Shown here: piece after piece, positions 1-12,296 of the stretch
Position numbering within the stretch: position 1 is the first letter of the stretch
Layout of the letters: each line of letters starts with the position of its first letter
Source of the DNA: Gyromitra esculenta
Lineage: Eukaryota; Ascomycota; Pezizomycetes; Pezizales; Discinaceae
Assembly (NCBI GenBank): GCA_038503075.1
Contig: JBCAML010000006.1
Location: 248,001-312,000 of the forward strand
Reading direction: 5' to 3'
Length of the DNA stretch: 64,000 nucleotides
Notes under the pieces: model-generated
Told to the model about the DNA's origin: nothing
Database searches by the model: none
Seen by the model: only the letters and a program-made list of their open reading frames with translations
Program-made: the position numbers and the translations under genes

Positions 1-3000
1 CTCAGAAGACTCAGGCTTGGGCAATGACAAAAGGGAATATACGTGTACCATCAAGCCGTCCTCGGGGCAGTACATGATATATTTAAGCCTGGCGTCAAGC
101 GATGGTGTCGCTAAGCTACATATATCCGATCGCCAAACATTGAAATAACCACAAGCTCTATCATCTGGGCTGAGGGCCTCTGGCAGTCGCCACATATTAT
201 GTGTCTCGCCAAACGTGATTGGTGCAATCGGTGTCATGTGCTAGAACAGTAACACTCCACACAAAGATTGATGCCTCAAATCTCCGCCTGGGCTCACCCA
301 GACAGTATTCCCTGGACAACGTTGTCGATCCGATAAAAGATCGTACCTATCGACGATTCGCTAAACTAAGGTTGCGCAACGTATGTACTGCAACTCTTTA
401 CCCCGAAGCAAGGGGTAGACTACCCTATGGGCCCAGCAGTCTAGGTGCGATGATTGATTGAAAGTTCGGAACCTGTTGACACTAATGGATCAATGCACTG
501 TAGATATAGAATGATGATCACTAATGGTTGAGCTCAAAGTTGAGAAATGTAGAGCGGGTTTCGAGTATTGGTCCTGGCCAATGATCTCATTTACTTGGAC
601 TGAGCTGAGAACCCAAGATATGACTTGATTCGATTAGAAAAAGGGCAAGATCTAAGGCGGGGAATGTGGGGAAGCGAAGCGTCAAAGCGTAAGAGCTGGC
701 AGTGATCACTAATTAGCGATATTTTCCGACTCTACCGCGCAGTGCGAGAGAGCACGATTTAGGGCGGGTTAGGGATTGGAATTTAATTAGTATGCTGGTT
801 TTTTTTACAGATCTTTTCAAGTTATTAAATTAGGGCAAAGCTAATCAGAGAAAGCTCTGGCTTATTACACAACCAGGGGAGATAGATAACATGCAGGGGA
901 CACGGATTACTGACCTGACGCGCTGTTTAGCACTGCCTCGAGAAGAATTTACAACTAACTTTAGTGTAACATTGTCTAGTGATTGCAGTCTCAGATGAGA
1001 CCTAAGTCGCACAAATCCACAAACCCTTCGACTACTGTCCACGCAAGCTAGAGCTTGAGAGTTGAAGCACAAAATTCGGTAGGTAGTTATTCAGATCGGG
1101 GAGAGAATTTCCGCCAAATAAGTTACTCAGCCTATAGTAAAGAGAATTAAATCCGCCCACGTTTCTGTATCGGCTTGAGTAAGCTTCATGCTGGTCTTCA
1201 GTCAACAATCCTTGCCGACACCGATCTTTCCGCAACTTTGCCTCACAGCTAGCTTCCTTGCAATTAACGTGGCGAGAATTGTGATGATGAGATCGCTATA
1301 TATGGAATTGATTCTTCTGTTCTATATATCGCGTTTAACGTAGGCGCGGCATCGTGTTGAAAAGGTCGACGAGAAGGAAGTAAGGAACGATAACATTGAC
1401 AGCAAATATGAACAAAGGCGATGTTCTGAGAGGCATGTTTTAGTGGTTAGATGAGAAATGGTAAATCAGGATGGGGGTGATAGCAAGATAGCAGGTAGAG
1501 CACGGAAATAATGAATAGGTGGAGCCAGCTCAGAAATGGGCTTAGGAGTCTGAGGCTTCGCATAAACTGTGACTTAAAATTAACCACTGCGGATCCCACT
1601 CTTTAAAAATTCATATACGGTTTACGTTTATGCTTAGCCGTATATGTGATTACAGCGGTAGTATCTTTGAATGCATATAGCGCGGCTAGATATCGGAAAA
1701 TTACGCGTTGAAGCGCAGGCTAGTGTATAATATGTCATGGCGCTTGATACGGTATATAATATGAATACAGCATGCGTAGACTCCCTGTGGAGTCATACAT
1801 CTGAGGATGAGAAATTATGTGGGTTTCCTGGAGGCCACAAAAATACGTGTGGTACCCCTAAATCGACTATGAATGTTAATATTTATATAGCAGTACGTAA
1901 GATACTTAAGGTAGTAAAAACCCTGAACTTATAGAGCTATATTGTGGCACAGCGACTTTGCCTCGGATTGTTGCTATATCTAAGGATCTCTGCAGTATGG
2001 AAATTACTTAGTCGCAATAAAATAGTGTATTCTACCGCCTAATGGGGAGATATCAATCAAGTAGGGGTTAGCATGATGCCTTTTGGTTTTACTATCTTTT
2101 TAAATAACAGTTATCAAAGGCCAAGGGCTTTGCCTCAATTAGACCACATACCGTACGCGGGAAATCTGTGACCTGTTGACTAAGACTTACCATTCTCAAT
2201 GCATGATGTCATAATCCTTGGGACTTATTCTTGGTTGGATGCACGGTGTACTAGTAGTTTCCAATCAGCACATAAATCATCGAGTCTACATGTACGTACA
2301 TGTAGTCTTCCACATTCTCGATCCCTACGGTTGATCACACCATTGCAGCTAGACGCATTTCTTCAAACTAGTTCATTGAGATATATACAGATCACGTTGG
2401 TCCGTGGTATCTTCTCCCAAACATTCGTAATTGGGTATCGATTGACTGAGTCTACATCGCATAGCGAGCAAACTCATATTAGCCACGAGAACTCGAGATA
2501 ACTCGTATATTTGCGTCCGGATTTTTATTCCGGATACCTCTTATTTCCTTTTCTATGATCTACTGAAGAACCATCTTAAACACAATGAACTGACTTAGCG
2601 GGGTTATTGAGTGAACCTATCGATCGACCTGTGGCTGACCAGTCGCGACATGCCATGTTCGAGTATGTCCACGAAAGCTTACTTCGGAATATGTCAACGA
2701 ATTATCAGGCTTTTCAGACGTATTTGTGGTATGTTGAGCTGGAGCCTCGGATTTTGAGTATGTGTAGCTGGAGAGCTGGAGAGCGGGCTTGACGATTGAT
2801 TCTTTGAGCTATAGTTCACGAGAGGGATGACGAAAGACACGCAGTCTAGACAATCCCTGAAAACAAGGAATTTTGCGAGGGGGGTAGAAAAAGAAACTTC
2901 TGCTTGGTGGATGATTGAACAACGTCTGTGCAAGCCTAGATTCGGAAAGTGGGTTTGGGACCCCACCACACATCGCGATTCTTTGCTGCAGCCACAAATC

Positions 3001-4393
3001 TGCATGCGTGCTAAAAAAAACCGAGAAACCCATTCTGCAGACATTCCTAAATAGTCATAGCTCGGCCTGGGAACATCACAGGTTGACATAAGTGAGCTGG
3101 GATACAAGATTAGGCGGCATGCAGTTGGATGGCGGTGCCGAGTAGGGTTGCGATCAAACGATGCGCTCGCCAAGAACCGTTGAGTTTCAGGTTGCTCTGT
3201 GGCCTTTTGTTCGTAGAGGCGGCAGAGAAGAAGCGCGGAAGCGCTCAACTAAGTATGCCTCGTGAATTACTTGTCTACAGCCGGAACGCTAGTTCTTTGT
3301 CTCTCAAGTTAAATCCACGCAATACCCAACAAAGGGAAAGGTAGAAAATAGGCAACGCCATTAACGGCACAAGAAGCTTTCATTTAAATTTCATGTATGG
3401 CCGCCACGTAAGTAAGCATGGGAATAATCCCCTAATCGACGCAAATATCGCGGGGCAAGTAAATTGTTCGCAGGAATTGCTTTCGACAATGGCAGCCTAC
3501 TTGGTAATTTGCTTAATCTTCGAATTAGAGATTAACAGAATATTTCCATACAGTCACGCCATCGGAGAGGAGCATATTCTAACTATGTTCAGCTGAAACC
3601 GCACCTTTTTATCGTTCGCTCATCACCCTTGCCGCAGAGGTGCGTTACAGGCTATCGTAAAAGGTCAAATTTCCGACAGTTTTCACAGTCATCTCCCTCC
3701 AGTAAATATCTTGTCCCCGTTGTATCGATGATTTCCATAGGCGTAAAGTATTATCAAAACCGCAGCATGTGTAAACCTTGAATTCTTGTAGGTAATGGAT
3801 TGGGAAAAGTAATGGAACGTGAAGAATATTAGAAGAATCAGGGTGCTCGGCGATCAGATATGTGATCGGGCTATGCGCAATTTACTATTGGGACGAGAAG
3901 GCGAACAAGGAAATGGCGTCTGTTTGAAAATCCCCAGAAGCGGCATAAAAGACCCGAAGAAACGAGATCAACCGCAATTCGCCACAATTAGCCGCGCCGT
4001 CTGTAATGCTAGCAGTAGAGAGCGTGAAAGCCTGGAATGGCGGCACTGATCTTTTTCCATAGTCATGGCCTGTATCACTCTTCATGCAAGGCCATTTAGA
4101 TGTGGAATCATGTGCGATGGCCAAGTCTGCTACAATCAATTTAGGCCCATGATAAGAGGTAAACTACCACTAAGACACCTCATCACATTTTATGTATGAT
4201 CCTTCCCCCATCATCGTTTAGGCGACCAAGATCTCATAGCATAGGCGCTTATTGAGTACATTCTGCGCGGCTGTTACGGCTTGCTTGCTTCGATTCTGTT
4301 TGGCCCGCCGCAGCACAGGGCTCAGCTTCTGTGACTAGTAATTTACCGTGCTAGGTTCGCGATGTTAGTGGCCTTGGGGAGGGCCTTGTTTAA
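1..4393. other. Gene-poor AT-rich stretch
   Basis: I see no gene here. Several frames of 60-185 codons are open, the longest on the minus strand at 2694-3248, but none has a recognisable domain, splice partners or coding-like composition, and overlapping frames are open on both strands. Poly-T runs and the palindrome at 2286-2305 are the only structured elements. Confidence 0.5.
2286..2305. repeat. 20 bp perfect palindrome of two TACATGTA units
   Basis: The sequence CTACATGTACGTACATGTAG equals its own reverse complement. It joins two TACATGTA octamers (2287-2294 and 2297-2304) through a CG step. The same octamer recurs across the window; see the findings. Function unknown. Confidence 0.9.
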
Positions 4394-5249
4394 ATGCAAG
4401 ATGATATAAAGCTGAAGATCTTGGGGCTGCACTATATATCTCCAAGAGGAGCCAACGACCAAGAAGGTACCGTGAAGCAACTCTCAAACATATCCACAGA
4501 CCCGACAAAGTCTTGTAAGCATCTTATCTACGGAAGACCTCACAACATAGACACACTGGTAACTGTCACTGGAAGTTCTGGTACCGCCGGTTTCGACCCA
4601 CTAATTCACCATCTCTTTGTGTGTGTGTGTATATCCTGGCACCGCAACGGGTTTTCTCGGAGGGAGCTCTCTTGTTCTTTCAACTATATTGCCGACCAAA
4701 ACAAAGCATCGCAGGCAGGATCATAAGGAGTCTGGTTCACTTTCTCGTGTTTCCCTATCAAGTTCTCCCAGTCGTGCCTTGAAAAGTCGTGAATTATATC
4801 ACCTACGGGATCTAAAAGAAGCTTTTCTAAACCAGCGCGTGAGTACCAGTAGCAATTCAGATCCTGACGTTTCGCCTAATATTGGTATCAGTGCCCTGTA
4901 AGCTCTGAATTGACGCTCAATCCTCAGACTTCTCCTAAACAGATTGACGCCACTATCCTACCATCTTCAGCAACTCCTGCTACCAACGCTAGTCTACTAC
5001 CCCTGGCTTTTACATAAAGTGAGGGCTCCGGAGGTCTCTCACGGATTTACCAGTCAACAAAGGACTTCCTTCTCTCATCTTGGTTGAGCAGTCTGTTCTC
5101 AGATACGTTTTCCAGGTAGGTGCCACCTTGATCAATCTTCAGATGATCGTAACCAAGCTCCTGACCCCCTCACCCCAACCAGACTACGCAAGCCTGCCGA
5201 TAAATTTTATCCAATCCCAGGACTCCTGACTTCCTATGCTCTCCATTAG
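4394..5249 (+). pseudogene. Possible multi-exon serine-rich gene with an in-frame stop
   Basis: This is a candidate only. The frame opening at ATG 4394 can be spliced as 4394-4618, 4719-4838, 4928-5115 and 5183-5249. The donors used are GTGTGT, GTGAGT and GTAGGT, and the acceptors are GCAG, TCAG and CCAG. Phases agree and the peptides are rich in Ser, Pro and Thr. The third exon has an in-frame TAA at 5015-5017. An alternative acceptor at 5022-5023 would skip it and keep frame, so the gene may be intact with an exon starting at 5024, alternatively spliced, or broken. The last exon overlaps the ATG of the next gene by 14 nt in another frame. No family recognised. Confidence 0.3.
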
Positions 5250-6635
5250 TGGCATGTTAGGACCTTCCTCGCCGATACCGCAGCGACCTTCATGGTACGA
5301 GAATCAGCCTGAGAAATCTCCAGAGTTAGAGGAGCGACATTTCGGCAAGTCACCAGAATCGAGCACCATGACACGTCCTCGAAACCATCAAAGTTTACAA
5401 ACACCATTGAATGCAACTACCTCCTCGGCGCCTAGTTCGCCAGAGCAATCCTTCAAATCAGACTCTCATGTGAGATCTTATAGTGAAGAGGTAGGACGAT
5501 TTGCACTTTTCGTCAACCTCATTTGACCTAAGAGAAGGATCAGTACTGATTGATGGTATCTGACTAGATTTCTCCATCGTTCCACCAAACCAAGCCTCTT
5601 CGTGACAGGAAACGGAAAGCCAATAGTGATGACCATGAACAGATTTCTTCGTCGAATCAGAACACATTCTCCGCCAGCTCGTCTCCACCACCCAAGAAGA
5701 AAAGAGCACCTCGTCCACAGTACACAAAAGAGCAAGAAGATTTTATCTGGTTTTGTCGAGATGACCTCTCAATGTCCTGGCGAAAGGTTGTTGAGCTTTA
5801 CAATAATTATTGGCACCCGTTCGAGGTCGAGCCACACATCAGATCAGAGAGTGGGCTTCAGTCCCGCTATTACCGCATATTAGATTTCCCCGTCAAGATC
5901 AGAAAGAAGAAGGAACCATCGAGACCGGACCTAGGTCTGATCCCTTCTACGGAAAGAAGATACCCTTGGATGGGCGTCATTAAAGCGGATATTGAGGAGA
6001 AAAGGAATGCTGAAAGAAGTTCTCGGTATAATGCTGCTATCCACCGAGGTGAATGGACCACACGGAATGAAATAAGTAAAATAAATAAAGATGATGAAGG
6101 ATCGGGCAATGAAACGGAAAGGGCTGAGTCTGAGTCGGACTCGACGGATCATGACACCGAAAGACCTGGATTAAGAAAACCAGAAAAGTGTAACAGCCCT
6201 AAACCGACTGAAATCCGTTCTCAAGTTATATCGCACACGTCTGAAACAGACAGCGAGGTCGAAAACGATCGCGAATGGGAAAACTCTAGGCCTTCAACGA
6301 GTAGTTCATATGAGATATACGATTTAAAGGTATCACATATTACATTTCTCTCCATCACCAAAAGTACAATTCTTAACGGACAAAGAAATAACTACGGCGT
6401 GCTAACCTAAATTTACTAGTCTGTAACTAGCAATGAAGATCCTATAAATATCAGAATACCATTAAGTTTCGCGGCAGAGGGGCCCATTTGCCTGCCACCT
6501 CTTCGACGATATATGTCCCGTATCAGTACAATCAGCTGCCTGAGAGAGGATACTGAGGACCGCCGTAGGCGAGCCCGCGAGAAGCCACAGTTGGCTCATG
6601 GGTGTAAAATCTCTGTAACAAATCTTTGCATTTAG
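5236..6635 (+). CDS. Myb/SANT-like DNA-binding domain protein
   Basis: Three exons: 5236-5490, 5568-6329 and 6420-6635, all joined in phase 0, giving 410 residues. The introns are 77 and 90 nt; the second has a GCTAAC branch site before TTTACTAG. Residues about 127-190 carry a basic stretch (PPPKKKRAPRPQ), then YTKEQEDFIWFCRDDL, a tryptophan-containing second helix (SWRKVVELYNN) and a final GLQSRYYRIL helix. That is the order seen in fungal Myb/SANT-like proteins that bind DNA. The rest is acidic and serine-rich, probably disordered, and the C-terminus is Arg-rich. An in-frame TGA 6 nt before the ATG supports this start, although a coding-like frame lies just upstream. Expected role: nuclear, DNA-binding or chromatin-associated, target unknown. 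Confidence 0.75.
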
Positions 6636-9559
6636 GCACTAGAGTCTCGTCTCGATTATGAAATCTAACGAACCCGATATTATGACCTGGCACGAACATT
6701 GTATATTTCCCCCCAAAAATTTTCTCTATATTCTCTCCTATTTCAAGTTTATTTCAATAAGACTCGTTTACTCCACGTTTAGATCTTGAGGGTTTCGTGT
6801 GGCGTTCTTTTTCATGTTTCTTTCATGCGCTATTTCATTAAATCTGCTGTTCCCCTTGGACAGCTTTGAGACGTTTCTGTAAGCTAGGTACATTATGTCT
6901 AGCCGGGATATTGTCAGTGTTACACTCAGAATTCTCCTCTGGTGGATGAAGATTGACAATAAATACATAATTATGAGCTTTCGTGTGGGTTGTTGGGCCT
7001 TACCGTCGCAGCTTCGCGATTCCGCTAATGACGGGCTGAATGGTTAGGGGCTGGCCCGTGACTCCTTTGGTTTTGTTAGCGACTTCCTCGGTCAAGCGAG
7101 CGTCAACACCAATTACCCGTGCTATGCTCGCGCGTATTTGATGAGCGACAATACGGTGGCTTGAGCCTCTTGGATAATCTTGGGAAGCAAACCTTGGTTC
7201 GGTCATTATCCGATCGGAACCCTGTCCCCGTTTAAATCGGAATTTGGGGGTTTGGGTTTCTTGGTTTCAAATATAGTCTTCTTTGGCAGAGGTATAGACA
7301 CATGCTTGAGGTTCATTGAAGACTTTCTGGCAAAGGTTGAACAAGTCTGTATAATTAGCCGAAAGCCTGGGCACGTATTTAACTCCCGAGTACTTGCTCC
7401 CACTTTCCGCGCTTGTCATCTCGGGACAGGTTTCGGCACGAAGATAGGCGGCTCTATTGAATGGCAAGGTAAGCGATAGCCGGGGAAGTCAGTGTCAACC
7501 AATGGACTTGTGAAGATTTGCTGGGATTGTAACCCCATACGCTTCGGCAGGAAGAATGCATGTTTTCCGTGCCAGGTCCCTGGGGATTTTCGGGAACAGA
7601 ATGGGTAGCTTGCTGGGTTTAATGGCCCCACAACAATGCCAAAGTCCTTCTCTAGCTTCATCTGTCCTCGACCCCCATGATAATGGTACACCACAGCCGT
7701 TGCTCTCCATGGAACCATATTGCCGTTCACCCGCTGCCCAGCCCAAGCGGAATTAACAAACCAAAATACGGGAAATAGCGACCTGGATTAGGGAAAGAGC
7801 TTAAAGTGCTGCGAAATTGTAGGAACGAAATAAAATCATCACCTCTTACAGTTTCCTTGGGGTTTAAGTATCCGTGCGTTAACTGAATCCATCCCTTAAG
7901 TCTTGCAACTACATAACAGCTATCTTGCAGTGCTTTGTGGTAACGAAGAAACCCCTGATATCCAGTGATCTCTTCCGTGAGTTAGCCGTAGATCAATAGC
8001 TATATCAAAAAAAAAACAATTACCCATCCATGATGATCAAACCCCGGCTTTCCCAAAGCCTTGGATGATTAAAACGGGCTGGAATTCACCCTAGATCACC
8101 ATTTCAAATCTATATAGTATATTAAATACTTGGCCTGCTTCTATGAATGCAGGGCGTGATATTCCTTATCCCAGAACCGAGTTCCTCTTATCCCCACGCG
8201 GCAATTTCGATGTAGGGATATTTTTCAGGCGCGACGGCCCGCCGGGAGAGTATCAATTTATACCCTAATCTTACCAATACCAAGACTTGGGCATAACACT
8301 TGTACATGTCTGCGAATAATCTTGCTCGTAGATAGTTTCCATTGAGGACATAGGTCAAAAATACGCAGAATTAGGACACGCGTCAGCTGTTCCCCAGCCC
8401 ACTACGCTTAAACACATAGTAAATTGATGATAGTCTTGGTGACTAGAAGCAGCACTCTTGCCCGCCTTAATAATTGCGAGTCTGGTTTCCGCATGTCTCG
8501 ATCGCAAGATATTCTTAAGTTTTGGGGCGGCAAGATTAGTAGTTAAGAAGCCAATGGCCCCAAATATAGTAACTGTGGTAACCAACAGGCTGCTGGAGAA
8601 GGTAGAGCCCCCCCCAGCCATTACTATGGGGAGTTTTGGTAGCCAGTGACTCAGTTGTAGATGATGGATGACCATCATAGAGATAAGTTTACAAAAATAA
8701 AGGCCTACGCATAACTAAACCCGTTTCAACTAATAGGATATACGCTGGAGAGGAATATATTACGGAGAGTGATATCCGCTCTAATAGCATGATTTGAACC
8801 CCATATCACGAATTACTTCGGTTTCCCTTATCGTTCAAGTCTACGATTATTCCGCTGGCAGCTATGTCACGAGACTATCTATTTGTATCATATTATTTCT
8901 TACATCGACGGCTTAAGCTCACGATACTGTTCGCTGGGAGAAAAAAAAAAGAGGGTCAACCAAATGCCACATGGAAAAAGAGAAGGTTTATCTGTGCAGC
9001 AATTGCAACTTAGTGGATTTTTTTTATTTTTTTCCCATTTCATCAATTTGATTAGTGTGATGGCCATGGATACCATGCTGAAACACACCTGGTGAGTGTC
9101 TTGCATAGAAAAGATAATCCAGTACCGTATTTTCTCTCAAATAACGAAAAACAACTGGGCTATACCTGCAGGAGAGAACGATAGTATTACTGGATAAGGT
9201 AGCGGAATTCTTTCTTTCTAGGCCAAGCCTAATGCCCCCTAGCATCCATCCATTGGTTGTACTTGAGCCTCAGAATCTATTCAGCCAATCTGAAAGTAAG
9301 TCTTGTCCCGTGGACCCAGTCCGGTCATTCTCGTTACCTGTGAGAGAACATGGTACGTAATAGATACATGTATACAGCTCCAAAGAGAATGTTGGGGCTC
9401 TTCGCCGATTTCTGGGCGATTGCTCGTGATGCAGAAATTCATGCATCGATCGGTTTGCGACGTATCGGAAGATTTTGCAAAAATCTTATGCCACGTGCAC
9501 TGATCTAGCTTAATTATTCCACACTCTTTTCCCAGGTTTTTTCTTTCTTTCTTCTAACG
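6636..9559. other. Gene-poor stretch with weak minus-strand frames
   Basis: There is no firm gene. On the minus strand three frames follow each other: 7730-7416, 7467-7267 and 7206-7000. The last could splice at a GTAAGG donor to a short exon near 6880 ending in a stop. They lie in different frames and show no recognisable domain, so they may be a decayed gene or chance. A 107-codon minus-strand frame at 8355-8678 contains one hydrophobic stretch but nothing else. Confidence 0.3.
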
Positions 9560-9561
9560 TA

Positions 9562-9820
9562 CAGTTGCGTCCAGCAAGCTGATGCAGCTTTTTGAAGTAC
9601 CGTGATGCAGCAGATTCAAGGAAAAATAGACTAAACACAGCCAAAGTATTTGTTGTTCAATAGAAAAGAAATTTTAGGATAACTAAACACATATACGATT
9701 TATGTACTTGACAATGGGGCAGAAATAAAATTCTACTTTTTTTGGAAGAAGGTTTAGTATCAACGTACCTCGATGCGTTGCAGTACTTCAAAAAACGCAT
9801 GAACTTGTTGGACGCAACTA
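9562..9820. mobile_element. MITE with about 47 bp inverted repeats and TA flanks
   Basis: The left end starts CAGTTGCGTCCAGCAAGCT at 9562. The right end, read on the other strand, starts TAGTTGCGTCCAACAAGTT. The two arms stay similar for about 47 bp, including a TTTTTTGAAGTAC block. Both ends are flanked by TA (9560-9561 and 9821-9822), the target duplication typical of Tc1/mariner/pogo transposition. The 259 bp element has no coding frame, so it is a non-autonomous MITE-like element that would need a transposase from elsewhere. A related single arm lies near 10516. Confidence 0.8.
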
Positions 9821-9822
9821 TA

Positions 9823-11335
9823 CATAACAGTTTTGATCAAGAAGGTAATAGCCATTGATATCAAATATCTATAAACATACTGATAGATATACCATCTTTG
9901 CCTATATGGTTATGCTTGTCCCTAGGCCTGATCAGATTCATTACCGATGGTTTATCATGTCGTGTTGTGGTTTGAACCCTAACCCAAATGCATACTTTCT
10001 CACTCGTTTTTCGCGTAGCTTGGCTGTGATCCATGTCCCCCCACCTTAAGCTTTAGGGCCTTGCAAGTAACTAACAAATCAATAAATCTTATAGGGTTCA
10101 AAAAATAGCAAATGGACCGAGATGGAGCTCGGAATAGTATGCTTAAACAGGCTGATTTAGATATCCCGTAGCCTTAAGTTTTACAGCAAGAACGAAACTC
10201 AAGACGTTGAAGTTTAGTTGGTGGTGATTGTTGCCAGAGCCTGCTTGGTTAGGCAGGGGCGAACGGCGACACGGGTACAACTAGAAACTCAGGGATCAAC
10301 CCTATTTCAAGATCGGGCGTTGGGCTTACCTATGACCAGAGATGCTGGTTTCTCGTATCCTAGTAATGAAACGATTCTAAAAACTAGCATTTTCTAGTTT
10401 TCTGGGGATGGTTGAAGAAAGGGGAACCCTAACCCATACTTCATTGGTACGAGATGCAGCTGTAATAGGAGTTATGGCTAGGCTTACAACTGAGTATCCT
10501 GGCGTTTGGTTACATACAGTTGTGCCCAACAAGTTGCTGCTTGCCAACTACATGTACACCAATACATTTGAAAACATTAAGTTTCGCAATTACTTTTTTG
10601 AGCGGTAGTGATAGCGTATTTTTATTCGTTCAAGTGCTAATCTGGGTCCAGTTGTTGTGTTGCGGGGTTTGTAACTATGTGCATCGATAGCGCGAACTAC
10701 CGTGCCCCGCGCGAGAAGTTGTCGGGTTTACCAGAATCGATCTAAGTCTCTGTAGGCGGAGGCGATCCGATATAGCATTCAAGCTCTTCAAATGCGCCCC
10801 GACACGATGAAATTGGCTCTGACGGTTCGCTGCTTCTGAGATTATTGACGTTGTGTTTTTTCTTTGCTTGTGCTACAAGGGACATGTAGCACAGACATGC
10901 ACCCCCAAGAGTCGCACCACTGTTTCAAAGTAGAGTTCAAGCTTTGGTTAGGCCCGAGCCACCTCCCGGAACCGAATTTGCTAGACAGGATGTTGTACTG
11001 GCAGATAGCATCTTGTCGCATCATCGAAGCCACTGGCGGCAAGTTTATGTTTTCTGGGTGGGGACTTTTCTGGGATACACATGTGGGTGGTACGTGAAAT
11101 GTAACACCTTCAAATTCGGGATGTACGTTTGAAAGCGAACCTCCTGTCCTTACGAAGTCTTCTTCAAGAAACCACTAATCGAGGAGGAATAAAGTATGGA
11201 GGATCCCCCTAATATTCTTGGAACCTCTATAGCCAAAGCACTTTGGCATATATCCCGGGCTCGACCATCGTCTTTTCTATTCCTGCTTTATGTCTCCCGA
11301 GGAGCATAGTCACACTCTCTAAAATTTCCTACGAA
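9823..11335. other. Intergenic, with a solo MITE-like arm
   Basis: No gene is seen. The sequence from about 10516 (CAGTTGTGCCCAACAAGTTG) resembles the arm of the MITE at 9562, but I find no matching second end. A TACATGTA site follows at 10549. A short hairpin, GTGCTAC...GTAGCAC, lies near 10869-10891. Confidence 0.45.
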
Positions 11336-12296
11336 ATGTCGAACCTATTGGTTCATGTGGTGCTTATTCTTTTTCTACCGCTGATTGTAACCTCGAGTCA
11401 TGTTGAGACAACCACCACGGCATCTACGCTTCACACCCTAAAAATGCCCATTGGTGCATCTCCTCGTTCACCGTCAGCGAGGGCTCTTAGTATTCTCAAA
11501 AGGCAAAACACGTGTGGTGCTGGATTTTGCGGGGCGCAGGACGTATGCTGCGGAGGCAGCGGATGCTGCCCTGGAAGCGCGAGTTGCTGCAGCAATGGGT
11601 CATGCTGTGAGGTTAGTTTCTGTATCTTGCGGGTCGGCAATATATACTATTTCCAAGTGTTGGAAGTGGTGTTAGTTTCATCCTTCCCTGAATCACACTG
11701 ACAGTGAGGGAATATATTAGGTTGGAACACTCTGCACACGGGACTCTCAGGGCTTAATAGGCTGTTGTCCTGTTGGACAAACTTGCGCTGGCTCGCTTGC
11801 CGGAGACGGCGAAATATCGAATACTGCGACACCTTCAAGCACCTCAAATAGTAGCTCGCCAACCTCTTCCTTGAGCGTTTCTGCTGCACAATCAATATCG
11901 CTGGTGCTGGCCACTCCAACGGCCGCCAGCCAGGACGTTAATGGGGCGCTAGCTAGCTCGGAAACTGTTGGCAACTCTACTAGTGGAGGTGCTGCAAGCC
12001 TGACTTCGACAAAAAAGGATACAGGAGCTGGAGTTATTGCGGGTGCTGTTATAGGTGGAATCTTCGGCTGGCTAGCCCTCTGTGCCGGGTTTTTATGGTT
12101 TCAGAGGAGACGCAAACGCAGTAATACCACAGGGGGTTCCTCTGGGCAACAGTTTCAGGGTATTGGGCCAGGTCCTGGAGCGGGGTCGGGTTTGAGTGTT
12201 GCAAGACCGTATACGACCTTGCTCGAGCGAGACGTTTTGACCGAGAAAATTGAACCATTTGCGGGACCAATGCCGCGTGATGGTAATGTCATATAG
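11336..12296 (+). CDS. Secreted Cys-rich, single-pass membrane protein
   Basis: Two exons, 11336-11611 and 11721-12296, join in phase 0 across a 109 nt intron (donor GTTAGT, CACTGAC branch, ATTAG acceptor), giving 283 residues. Residues 1-21 form a signal peptide (MSNLLVHVVLILFLPLIVTS). Residues about 60-120 are dense in cysteine: CGAGFCGAQDVCCGG, then CCP, CC and CC pairs, continuing across the splice into CTRD...GCCPVGQTCAG. A Ser/Thr-rich stalk, probably O-glycosylated, follows. Next come one membrane helix (GVIAGAVIGGIFGWLALCAG) and a basic stop-transfer RRRKR. The short tail is cytoplasmic. This layout fits a cell-surface or wall-sensor-like protein. The disulfide-rich part probably faces the wall. 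Ligand and function are unknown. Confidence 0.75.

Noticed and set aside
2694..3248. A 184-codon minus-strand frame
   Set aside because: It starts from TTG, overlaps open frames on both strands and shows no domain; composition looks like chance.
8355..8678. A 107-codon minus-strand frame with a hydrophobic stretch
   Set aside because: Isolated, no splice partners, no signal or family; one hydrophobic run is not enough.
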